IMG/VR virus record: IMGVR_UViG_3300042292_001231
Span: 21,878-85,877 of that record
Strand: one strand, 5' to 3'
Length of the DNA stretch: 64,000 nucleotides
DNA from: a virus
The notes below the pieces were generated by a model. The model did no database searches, had not been told where the DNA came from, and saw only the letters and a list, made by a program, of their open reading frames with translations. Below, piece after piece: positions 50,084 through 58,211 of the stretch; the first letter of the stretch is position 1, and every line of letters starts with the position of its first letter. The translations under genes were made by a program, and so were the position numbers.

Positions 50084-50718
50084 TGAAAATAAAAGAACTA
50101 TTTGAAACCTCAGTTAGAAAAGATTATTTTATAGACTTATGGCTGTCGTATAATGCTCTAACTACTACTTTAACAAAACTCAATGAAAATCCTAAAAAGA
50201 TAACTGATGCTATTGACAAAAAAACCGGATTGAGTTCAATTATTCAAGTTGGTAAAGGTACATTTGATATTAGCCTTGAAGTTCCAGAACATCAGGTGAA
50301 TGATTTTGCGAATTACATAGATGATGTCAATGCTGTTCTTAAAGCGTTTTTTGATATCACTGAAATTCGTGAAGATTCAGGGTCGCATATAGTTCATTTA
50401 ACATTTGACAAACAGGTTCCTTCATTACCAATACCAATTGAGTTTCCGAATATCTTTATTCAGAACCTTAATAAAACTTCATTATCTGGTATTCATAAAA
50501 TAATAAAAGATTTTAGTTATTTAGAAATCAATAATTCTGAGAATATTACAGGTGGTGTTTTGGGTTTGATAAAGTTAGCAAAACATGGAGTAATAAAAAT
50601 CAATACTCCAAATCCTGAATGGGCTAACATTGTTTTAAAATATTTAAACTCGGGTGATGTCATTGCATGTCAACGAAAACTAATTGAAAAGGATTTAGAC
50701 GAGTACGCAGAACTATGA
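50083..50718 (+). CDS. array B gene 8, alpha/beta type
   Basis: 211 aa. Peptide MKIKELFE|T. Related to gene 12 (FIDLWLSYNALTTTLTKL..TGLSSIIQV vs MIELTLEFSGLTDLCKKM..TGTDSIILV). SLSGIHKIIKDFSYLEI. Tail ACQRKLIEKDLDEYAEL. Confidence 0.75.
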   Translation: MKIKELFETSVRKDYFIDLWLSYNALTTTLTKLNENPKKITDAIDKKTGLSSIIQVGKGTFDISLEVPEHQVNDFANYIDDVNAVLKAFFDITEIREDSGSHIVHLTFDKQVPSLPIPIEFPNIFIQNLNKTSLSGIHKIIKDFSYLEINNSENITGGVLGLIKLAKHGVIKINTPNPEWANIVLKYLNSGDVIACQRKLIEKDLDEYAEL

Positions 50719-51641
50719 AAATATCAGAATTGTTAAATGAAGCATCTAAAGGTGCAGACTATTCAGCGGTCATTGACCAATTAGAACAAACTCCAGAGTT
50801 TAAGGACTTCTCGAAGTACTTTGACTTGAACTCCACGAAAATACAAAGAAAGAATGGTTCTTTGCAAATAGTGACTAAAGATACCTATCTAAAAGAACCA
50901 CGAGAATACTTTGTCAATTATGCAGGTGATATCAAAGTCAAAAATTCTTACGCCTCTATTTGGGGTAAAGCGGGTTATGGTGCGGGTCCAGACGGTTCAT
51001 TACAAATGTATCTGAACTGTTTAGATACAATACATACCCATTTTGTGAATTGGTTTGCAAAACGTCTAAAGAATGCTAAAGATGATGTGCGTAATCTTAG
51101 TCTTACTACGCTAAAAGGCAGAATTTATCCAAATAAGATTTCAAACTTCAATTGTTCTTACAATAATCTTACAACCTTAGAAGGAGCACCTGAACTTAAT
51201 GCGGCGGGGGATTTCTCAGTAGGTGGGGATTTCTATTGTAACAACAATGAACTGACTTCGCCTTTAGTTGGTGGTCCTGAACAATGTAGATTGTTTAATG
51301 CTGCTAATAATAAGCTAACATCTTTTGAAGGATTTCCAAAGCATGCTCAGTTTATTCAAGCGTATGGTAATCCAATCACTTCATTCTCTGACGTTCATAA
51401 GCATATTCCGAGGTGTCAAGGATTTACTTTACCGCCAGTCAAAACTGGGGTCTTAGCATTTTTCAAAGTAAAAGATTGTACTTCAATTGCATTTACTATA
51501 AATGGTAGAAAAACAGAAGATGGAGAATTTGGTTTAGTTGCTCAAATTGTTTCTAAGCATTTATTCTCTAGTGAACGAAGTGCTATCAAATGTCAACGTG
51601 AACTAATTGAAAACGACTTGGATGATTATGCAGAGTTTTAG
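50715..51641 (+). CDS. array B gene 9, long LRR-like
   Basis: 308 aa. Peptide MKISELLNE|A. The LRR-like part is the longest: FNCSYNNLTTLEGAPEL, FYCNNNELTSPLVGGP, FNAANNKLTSFEGFPKH, ITSFSDVHKHI. Tail KCQRELIENDLDDYAEF. Confidence 0.8.
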   Translation: MKISELLNEASKGADYSAVIDQLEQTPEFKDFSKYFDLNSTKIQRKNGSLQIVTKDTYLKEPREYFVNYAGDIKVKNSYASIWGKAGYGAGPDGSLQMYLNCLDTIHTHFVNWFAKRLKNAKDDVRNLSLTTLKGRIYPNKISNFNCSYNNLTTLEGAPELNAAGDFSVGGDFYCNNNELTSPLVGGPEQCRLFNAANNKLTSFEGFPKHAQFIQAYGNPITSFSDVHKHIPRCQGFTLPPVKTGVLAFFKVKDCTSIAFTINGRKTEDGEFGLVAQIVSKHLFSSERSAIKCQRELIENDLDDYAEF

Positions 51642-52353
51642 ACAATACTTATTAAAAGAACAGGCTAACAACGATTTCGACTTTTGGCCGGAAGAAGATA
51701 TTATCGACTGGATTACTAGAAATGGTCATCGAGTTCTAAAGAAGTATAACATTGAAGATTTAGACCCTGGCAACTTTGAAAATGCAAAGTATGATTATGG
51801 TATTGTAAATGCTACGGCTGTGTTATTATCTGGTGATGAAGAATGTTTGCCACGTATTAATGGTTCAACTCATCTTCGTTATTTGCCATGTCAGTTTGGA
51901 CAAATAGAAAGGAACTTCTTTATAGCAAATTGTAGTTTAGGTTCTTTGAAAGGATGTCCTAAAATCGTGGGTGGTCGTTTTAGCATTAGCAACAATCCAG
52001 AAATCACATCACTTGATTATTTTCCTGAAAGAGCTTCTTCATATATACTTCGTGGAACTGGTATTACTTCTTTGAGTGGCATTCACAAAGTCATCAAAGA
52101 AATAAGACCTAATAGACAAGGTGATGGTGAAATTGTCGTTCCGCATACTTTGACTAATTCTATATTAGGCTTGCTAAAGATACCAGGATTGAGAACTATT
52201 TCATATCCAGCAACTGAAAGAGCTAAATACTCTAATGAACTTCGCCAAGCAATTGGAATAGTCTATAACCATTTACAAACAGACGAAAAAAATGCTATTG
52301 CCTGCCAACGAGAACTAATTGAAAATAATCTAGACGATTACGCGGAGTTTTAA
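51628..52353 (+). CDS. array B gene 10, LRR-like
   Basis: 241 aa from ATG 51628 in the preceding tail. Peptide MQSFRQYLLKE|Q. LGSLKGCPKIVGGRFSI, ITSLDYFPERASSYIL, ITSLSGIHKVIKEI. NSILGLLKIPGL. Tail ACQRELIENNLDDYAEF. Confidence 0.75.
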   Translation: MQSFRQYLLKEQANNDFDFWPEEDIIDWITRNGHRVLKKYNIEDLDPGNFENAKYDYGIVNATAVLLSGDEECLPRINGSTHLRYLPCQFGQIERNFFIANCSLGSLKGCPKIVGGRFSISNNPEITSLDYFPERASSYILRGTGITSLSGIHKVIKEIRPNRQGDGEIVVPHTLTNSILGLLKIPGLRTISYPATERAKYSNELRQAIGIVYNHLQTDEKNAIACQRELIENNLDDYAEF

Positions 52354-53291
52354 TGAAACTAAATGAACTATTTCCATTACTAAAAGAAGCCGGTGTTTCG
52401 ATACCTGCTGTTAAAGATTTGCCGCCTATTGACCCGGTTGATTTAGCTGATACTCTAAATAAAGTCAAACAATCAAACGAATATAAAGAAATACTTTCAA
52501 AAACATTTGATATCAGTTCTGCTATAAAACTAAAAAACGGAACTTTAACATTCAAGTTGAAAAATGGAACTATGGATTATTCGATTTATTCTAATGGACA
52601 GATAAGAGCTCAGGCAGCACATGCTGATAGAGCCACTAAGATGAATTCGCCTATTCCCGTTCCTAATCTATATGTTCGTTATATCAACTGTTTAAAAAAG
52701 CTGAAAGACATAGCTGAAAAAAAATTAGCTAAGAAAGAAGAAAATAAAACAATTATATTATCTGGAGAAATGGGCCCTGACTTAACTCAAATTGAATTCC
52801 CAAAAGATACAATTTATCTCAATGTTCTTAAATCTTCAATTCGTTCCCTAAAAGGTTGTCCGCCAACAATTGAACATTTGATGATAAGTGACAATGAAAA
52901 TCTAATATCTTTAGAAGGTTGTCCATCTAAATTAACAAATTTAGCTATATGGGATAATAAAAACTTATCATCATTAGAACATATTGCTTCTGATATTGAT
53001 GGTAATCTACAAATTTATCGTAATGCAAAAATTACTTCTTTTGACAATTTAGATAAGTTAGTAAAAAGAATAGGCATCATGTTACAATTTGACCCAACTA
53101 TTAAAAGTGGTGTTCTTTCTATTTTGAAAATTAAAGGATTAGAACAAGGTGTTCGACAAACAAAACCACCACAAGAAGTTGATCTTATCTTAGGTAAAAT
53201 TCTAACTAAACATATATTTGCAGGGCGCAACAGGATTGCGTGCCAACGTGATCTAATTGAAAACGACCTAGACGAGTACGCGGAGTTTTAA
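52353..53291 (+). CDS. array B gene 11, LRR-like
   Basis: 312 aa, longest array B gene. Peptide MKLNELFPLLKE|A (the LxE site lies a few residues later). IRSLKGCPPTIEHLMI, LISLEGCPSKLTNLAI, LSSLEHIASDIDGNLQI. GVLSILKIKGLE. Tail ACQRDLIENDLDEYAEF. Confidence 0.75.
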   Translation: MKLNELFPLLKEAGVSIPAVKDLPPIDPVDLADTLNKVKQSNEYKEILSKTFDISSAIKLKNGTLTFKLKNGTMDYSIYSNGQIRAQAAHADRATKMNSPIPVPNLYVRYINCLKKLKDIAEKKLAKKEENKTIILSGEMGPDLTQIEFPKDTIYLNVLKSSIRSLKGCPPTIEHLMISDNENLISLEGCPSKLTNLAIWDNKNLSSLEHIASDIDGNLQIYRNAKITSFDNLDKLVKRIGIMLQFDPTIKSGVLSILKIKGLEQGVRQTKPPQEVDLILGKILTKHIFAGRNRIACQRDLIENDLDEYAEF

Positions 53292-53959
53292 TGAAAGTAA
53301 AAGAACTATTTGAACACGAAGCTATTCCAAAGTTAAAACAAAATCATATGATAGAGCTTACATTAGAATTTAGCGGATTGACTGACTTATGTAAGAAGAT
53401 GAAAGCAAATTTGCAACAGTTCAAAAAACTTATCAATGAAAAGACTGGAACTGATAGTATTATATTAGTTAGTACTATTTCATTTTCTATTAAATTATTG
53501 ATTGAAGATAAAAATGTTGATGCTTTTGATAATTATCGTGAAAATGTTTTAGACGTATTGAATGAATTTGCAGGTGATTCTTCTAACTATCGAGAAAATC
53601 ATGAAGACCACCATGTTAATCTATTCTTTTCACATGAGGTTCCTAAACTTTCAATTCCAATTTCATATGATACTGTTTATGTAAATGTAGAAAATAAATC
53701 TTCATTATCCGGAATTGATAAAATTATATCTTCTTTTAGAAACTTATATATTCGTAATTGTGAAAACGTTACCGGAAAGGCATTAGGCATTATTAGGTTA
53801 GCTAAGAAAGGTAAAGCAATCAACTTATCAACATCAGATTATCATGAATTGCATTGGATGTATGTTATCAATAAGCATTTGAATCCTGAACGTCAAAATG
53901 TTGTAGCTTGTCAACGAGAACTAATTGAACGTGATTTAGACGAATATGCAGAATTTTAA
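53291..53959 (+). CDS. array B gene 12, alpha/beta type
   Basis: 222 aa. Peptide MKVKELFE|H. Related to gene 8. SLSGIDKIISSFRNLYIRN, GKALGIIRLAKKG. Tail ACQRELIERDLDEYAEF. Confidence 0.75.
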   Translation: MKVKELFEHEAIPKLKQNHMIELTLEFSGLTDLCKKMKANLQQFKKLINEKTGTDSIILVSTISFSIKLLIEDKNVDAFDNYRENVLDVLNEFAGDSSNYRENHEDHHVNLFFSHEVPKLSIPISYDTVYVNVENKSSLSGIDKIISSFRNLYIRNCENVTGKALGIIRLAKKGKAINLSTSDYHELHWMYVINKHLNPERQNVVACQRELIERDLDEYAEF

Positions 53960-54620
53960 ACAATACTTGCAAGAAGGTGAAACTCAGAATTCAGTTTATC
54001 TTGAATGTTGTTATTACTTTCCAGGAAATCCTATAACAGACATAACTTCAGCAAAAGTTCGTGGTATAGTCTCACCAGTGTTGAAAGGCTTTAAGTTTTC
54101 ACTTCAAGATGTAAGCACTGAAGGTTTTGTTGTAGTTATTATAGACCCTGATAGTAATTGGTTGAAATCTGAAAAAGCTCAGTTTGATTTGCATGGTAAG
54201 ATTATGGAAGCAGTTTGCTCTGAGTATAAAATGAACTTTGCGCATGTCATTAATCATCATAAGTTTTCGGCTAATTGTAATATAGGATTGAATAGATTAC
54301 TTCCATTTCAAGTAGTTTGTCATTTATTGTCTATCAATGTTCAAGTTGATACAGTTTTTACAAATATCAAAAAGCTAGTAAAATGTGATGCGATTCACAT
54401 TTATCAAATGGAGTATTTTAATGGAGGGTTATTAGGATTATTACAAATACCTCATCCAACTCAAGTTTGGTTTTCTTCTAATAGTATTAGATTAGCAAAA
54501 TACGATAAATTAAATGAGGCCATTCGAATTGTCAGAACACATTTAGATGGTGATAGAAATGTTGTAGCTTGTCAACGAGAACTAATTGAAAAGGATTTAG
54601 ATGAATATGCAGAGCTTTAA
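53946..54620 (+). CDS. array B gene 13, alpha/beta type
   Basis: 224 aa. Peptide MQNFKQYLQE|G. Body LECCYYFPGNPITDI; related to gene 2 although the two carry different start-peptide classes. GGLLGLLQIPHPT. Tail ACQRELIEKDLDEYAEL. Confidence 0.75.
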   Translation: MQNFKQYLQEGETQNSVYLECCYYFPGNPITDITSAKVRGIVSPVLKGFKFSLQDVSTEGFVVVIIDPDSNWLKSEKAQFDLHGKIMEAVCSEYKMNFAHVINHHKFSANCNIGLNRLLPFQVVCHLLSINVQVDTVFTNIKKLVKCDAIHIYQMEYFNGGLLGLLQIPHPTQVWFSSNSIRLAKYDKLNEAIRIVRTHLDGDRNVVACQRELIEKDLDEYAEL

Positions 54621-55308
54621 ACAATACTTACAAGAAGACACGGCTTCAAATAGCGAATACGTTCAACGTATTCGAGACCTATTAAATGATTGGGCAAGTC
54701 AAGAACTTATACCGAATGACCCAAAGAAAAACTCTTTGCACGGTTTCAAAATATCTGCATCTGGGATAGTTGATTGTCAGTTAGGAACTCTTATAATTTA
54801 TGATGAAATGTTAGATGCTAATGGTGAATTCCCATTCAAAATCCGAAATGCAAAATATATGATTTTGGAGCGTTTAGAAAAATTAAAATCATTCAAAAAC
54901 TTTCCTGAAAAATTAGTATGTAAATCAGATTATAGGGATGTTTTTATAACATATCATCTTTTTAAGTATCGTAAAATTACATCTTTTGAGAATTTTCCAA
55001 AATATTGTCCTAATGGAGAAATACAACTAGAGGCATTTGTAAATGCTTCTTTTTCAAATATTCATAAACATATTTTGGATGCAGAAACAATAAGAATAAA
55101 TCCTAATTATGTTGGACCTATTTTATCATTTTTAAAGATTCCAACTTTAACAGATGTATATGCATTTACGGGGGATGTAAATGACGAAAGTGAATCATGT
55201 AAAGAAGCTCTTAGTATTCTAAATAAACATTTAAATGGTAATAGAGACTTTATTGCATGTCAACGAGAACTAATTGAAAAGGATTTAGATGAATATGCTG
55301 AATTATAA
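54607..55308 (+). CDS. array B gene 14, LRR-like
   Basis: 233 aa, start ATG 54607 (14-nt overlap). Peptide MQSFKQYLQE|D. LKSFKNFPEKLVCKSD, ITSFENFPKYCPNGEIQL. PILSFLKIPTLTD. Tail ACQRELIEKDLDEYAEL. Last array gene, before a hairpin and late promoter. Confidence 0.75.
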   Translation: MQSFKQYLQEDTASNSEYVQRIRDLLNDWASQELIPNDPKKNSLHGFKISASGIVDCQLGTLIIYDEMLDANGEFPFKIRNAKYMILERLEKLKSFKNFPEKLVCKSDYRDVFITYHLFKYRKITSFENFPKYCPNGEIQLEAFVNASFSNIHKHILDAETIRINPNYVGPILSFLKIPTLTDVYAFTGDVNDESESCKEALSILNKHLNGNRDFIACQRELIEKDLDEYAEL

Positions 55309-55312
55309 GAAT

Positions 55313-55320
55313 ATAAATAT
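55313..55320 (+). promoter_or_regulatory. late promoter of terminase large subunit
   Basis: TATAAATA, an exact T4 late consensus, 34 nt before the terL start and overlapping the left arm of a hairpin. Confidence 0.6.
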
Positions 55321-55351
55321 AGATATTAATTACTATTCTAATATCTATATT
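55316..55351 (+). repeat. AU-rich 13-bp hairpin before terL
   Basis: Arms 55316-55328 and 55339-55351 are exact reverse complements; the second arm ends 2 nt before the ATG. Confidence 0.85.
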
Positions 55352-55353
55352 AT

Positions 55354-56913
55354 ATGGCAAATCCTTATCTAAAGCGAGCGAATACAGAAACTGAATACGA
55401 AGCTTGGCAAATCCAAGAACTTGAGAAGTGTATGAATGACCCGATATACTTCATCAAAAACTATGTCAAAATTCAGCATGCTATTAAAGGTACGGTTCTA
55501 TTTGAGCTGTTTGACTATCAAGAAGAATTCATTCTAGCAATTCACAATAACAAAGATACGTTAGCACTAATGTCTCGCCAGCTTGGTAAGACAACTACTG
55601 CGGCAATCTACATCTTTTGGCTTTCTGCTTTTACTGATGACCAAGCATGTGTGATAGCATCTAAGAACATGGACCATGCTACAGACATCATGGCCAAAAT
55701 CAAATTTGCATATGAAGAGCTTCCAAATTGGTTGAAGCCTGGAGTCAAGTTCTACAATCGTACATCAATCGAATTTGACAATGGTTCAATCATCAAATCA
55801 CAAGCAACTACAGAAAAAACTGGTCGTGGTAATTCACCATCAATTCTAATGCTTGACGAGATTAGCTTTATTTCAACTCGTATCCAAGAAAAGATTTGGG
55901 CTTCAATTGCTCCGGCTCTTTCAACTGGTGGTAAGTTGATTATGACAACTACTCCTAATGGTGATACTGACTTGTTTGCTAGATTGTGGAGAGAATGTCT
56001 TGCAGGTCTAAACAGCTTTAGTCATACTTTTGCTCATTATACTCAACATCCTGAACGTGGTCCTGAATCTGGTTATCGAGAAGAAATGCTTGCAAAACTA
56101 GGGGAACTTGTTGTACGAGTAGAACTTGATTGCGAATTCCTTTCTTCTGATGCTCTTCTTATCCAATCACAACGTCTTATCGAACTTAGACATCAACAAC
56201 CAATCTTTATTGACAAGGGCTTTTCTTTCTGGGAAAACATTCGTGCTGATGCTGCTTATCTTGTAGGTGTTGATATTGCAACGGGTTCGGGTCGAGATTA
56301 CAGTGTTGTTGAAGTGTTTGAGTTTCCATCACTTATTCAAGTTGCTGAGCTTCGAACTAATAGTCTAAACATACCTGACTTATATGATAGAATAAAGTGG
56401 TTACTAAACAAAATGTCAAGTCATACTATGAATAACAAACGACCTGAAGTATTCTGGACATTTGAACGAAATGGAGTTGGTGAAGCTATTGGTGCTCTTT
56501 ATAATACCGATGAACATCCACCTGAGTATGCCGAACTTATCAATGATGTGCCTGGCAAGTTAGGAATGCAAACAACAAATCGTAACAAAATCCTCGCTTG
56601 TCTTCAACTAAAGTCTATGGTTGAAAAGATAAAGAACGGATTGGAGATAAGGTCTGAAATCAATATCTTTGAACTTAAGAACTTTATTGCTTCAGGTGGT
56701 TCTTATGCCGCTAAGATTGGAGCTACTGATGACAGTGTGTCTGCATTATTACTTATTATTAGATTGCTAAAGCATGTAAGTGAGTTTGATGACAAAGCTA
56801 GAAAGTTGTTATATGAATATAATGCCGAAGATTATAACCCAGCGGTAAATAGCTTTGGACCTGACACTCCATTAGATGAAAGTGATGAAGCAATACCTTT
56901 TATGGTGCTTTGA
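55354..56913 (+). CDS. 17: terminase large subunit (gp17-like)
   Basis: 519 aa (T4 gp17 is 610). The ATPase has Walker A SRQLGKTT (74-81), Walker B ILMLDEISF, and a coupling TTT motif (LIMTTTPNG). The nuclease starts with VGVDIATGSGRDYS (acidic Asp) and has a later DDS. The protein is the packaging motor and headful nuclease. No Shine-Dalgarno is clear before 55354: a hairpin occupies the position. Its small-subunit partner is far upstream (44901). Confidence 0.93.
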   Translation: MANPYLKRANTETEYEAWQIQELEKCMNDPIYFIKNYVKIQHAIKGTVLFELFDYQEEFILAIHNNKDTLALMSRQLGKTTTAAIYIFWLSAFTDDQACVIASKNMDHATDIMAKIKFAYEELPNWLKPGVKFYNRTSIEFDNGSIIKSQATTEKTGRGNSPSILMLDEISFISTRIQEKIWASIAPALSTGGKLIMTTTPNGDTDLFARLWRECLAGLNSFSHTFAHYTQHPERGPESGYREEMLAKLGELVVRVELDCEFLSSDALLIQSQRLIELRHQQPIFIDKGFSFWENIRADAAYLVGVDIATGSGRDYSVVEVFEFPSLIQVAELRTNSLNIPDLYDRIKWLLNKMSSHTMNNKRPEVFWTFERNGVGEAIGALYNTDEHPPEYAELINDVPGKLGMQTTNRNKILACLQLKSMVEKIKNGLEIRSEINIFELKNFIASGGSYAAKIGATDDSVSALLLIIRLLKHVSEFDDKARKLLYEYNAEDYNPAVNSFGPDTPLDESDEAIPFMVL

Positions 56914-57271
56914 GGAAAAACCTCGTTTTTCTTAAAAAATTGCCGAGTGATTAGTCATGGAAAATGATGTGTTTGAAAACTAGTAATAAAATCAATAAGT
57001 TACGAAGATAATGATAAATATTTTTAGTAATAAAATCAACTACTTAGAAAAACGTCAACTTCTAGTAATAACGAAATTGAAGAGGAGAGGAGAGAGACAA
57101 CTGAATATAATATATACCCTTAGTCTGTCAGTTTTTCGAGTAATAAAATCAACTGCTTAGACACGAGCGAAATCAATTATATAGTCTGTCAGTTTTTTAG
57201 CTTGCATAGATTATGGCTTAGGTGTAAATAGTAAATCAAACATTTATATAAAGAGAGAGAGAACATCTATC
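56914..57271 (+). other. non-coding region with direct repeats
   Basis: No gene. Direct repeats of AGTAATAAAATCAA at 56982, 57026 and 57139 (the last two extend to a shared 23-nt unit) with a shorter copy at 57064. AGTCTGTCAGTTTTT occurs at 57122 and 57183. A purine-rich block GAGGAGAGGAGAGAG sits at about 57082. GATAAATA (57013) and TGTAAATA (57223-57230, 42 nt before the next gene) are late-promoter-like. Confidence 0.7.
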
Positions 57272-57688
57272 ATGAAACTTATCGACATCAAACCACATGT
57301 TATCAGTGAGTCAAGCACTCCTATACATATGACTATGCTTCTTGACGAAGTAAGAAACGCAGGCAAAATCACTAACACTGCACAAACTGTTCTGATTGCA
57401 CAACTTGTTCAATTGTTCAAGTTTTCACCAGTCAATCCGCAGAATGATATTCTTCAGTTCCAACAATCTCATAGTGCAATGAAACCTCGTTATGTCTATG
57501 AGAATCCAACTCCTAAGGAATTACTTGATGATATCAAAGGTCTGAAAGATGATGAACAAGTCAAGTTAGCAGAATGGCTATTACGTCAACTTGCAATCGT
57601 TGAGGCAAATGAAGATTTGGAACTTTATCATAATCCTGAAATGGCATTGAATAAATGGATAAGCCTTGTAACGAAGGCTCAACATTAA
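57272..57688 (+). CDS. hypothetical late protein
   Basis: 138 aa. N-terminus MKLIDIKPHVISE|S has an IxE site and a basic-hydrophobic start, so it might be another processed head protein (weak). The rest is helical. Shine-Dalgarno GAGAGAGAGAA. No C-terminal array motif. Confidence 0.55.
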   Translation: MKLIDIKPHVISESSTPIHMTMLLDEVRNAGKITNTAQTVLIAQLVQLFKFSPVNPQNDILQFQQSHSAMKPRYVYENPTPKELLDDIKGLKDDEQVKLAEWLLRQLAIVEANEDLELYHNPEMALNKWISLVTKAQH

Positions 57689-57693
57689 TAAAT
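57686..57693 (+). promoter_or_regulatory. late-promoter-like AATAAATA
   Basis: AATAAATA 48 nt before the start at 57741. Confidence 0.45.
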
Positions 57694-57740
57694 ATTATTA
57701 TATTCAAATACTCGCTTTCTATAGATGGAGCTAAATTAAC

Positions 57741-58178
57741 ATGACTTATCAAATAAAACATGCTGATACTTCGGTCGCAGATATACCTCTTGCGCCGCTT
57801 ACTACAGATGATACTTCAACTTCATTGACCTTTGTTGGTCGTGGAGTTCCAAATCATGGGCAAATACATCAAACAAATTTTTTGAAAATACTTGAAAACT
57901 TTGCTTCTGATACTGCGCCTCTTCATCCTGTTTACGGACAACAATGGTACAGTAAGACGCTAAAACAACTGAAAGTCTGGGATGGGACAGCTTGGATACT
58001 TTCACAGTCTTGCGCATGTCAGGTTGGTCCAACTGCTCCAACTTTTATCGCAAAAGGTCAAATGTGGTATAATACTACTACAAGCATGTTGATGGTGCAG
58101 ATAGGAAATACTGCAGGAACTTCTAAATGGGTTACCGCAATTGATGAGAGCTTGTTATACTTAGCACTTCTCATGTAA
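57741..58178 (+). CDS. tail/fibre-associated structural protein
   Basis: 145 aa. YGQQWYSKTLKQLKVWDGTAWI and KGQMWYNTTTSMLMV are two copies of the GxxWYxxxxxxLxVWDGxxWI motif also seen in the neck protein. GRGVPNHGQIHQTNFLKILENFAS is typical of phage tail-fibre or baseplate proteins. Small size points to an accessory tail protein. Confidence 0.6.
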   Translation: MTYQIKHADTSVADIPLAPLTTDDTSTSLTFVGRGVPNHGQIHQTNFLKILENFASDTAPLHPVYGQQWYSKTLKQLKVWDGTAWILSQSCACQVGPTAPTFIAKGQMWYNTTTSMLMVQIGNTAGTSKWVTAIDESLLYLALLM

Positions 58179-58211
58179 TTCGCAACACTTATTTCTGGAG
58201 TATCTTTTCAT

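Larger units (their letters stand above)
45374..55308 (+). repeat. array B: 14 tandem paralogous genes inserted between terminase genes
   Basis: Fourteen members with no intergenic gap, starting in the gp16-like stop codon. Most starts use the MKIKELFE / MKISELLNE class, through 1-nt (TAATG) or 4-nt (ATGA) overlaps. Genes 10, 13 and 14 use MQ(S/N)F-type starts with 14-nt overlaps. LRR-like: genes 1, 3-6, 9-11, 14. Alpha/beta type: 2, 7, 8, 12, 13. Confidence 0.9.

Noticed and set aside
32879-55308. CRISPR array or satellite repeat as explanation of the regularly spaced repeats
   Set aside because: The repeats are coding, spaced 640-940 nt apart and lie at gene ends; there are no short unique spacers.
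32879-55308. Diversity-generating retroelement
   Set aside because: No reverse transcriptase, template repeat or adenine-biased variation is visible in the window.
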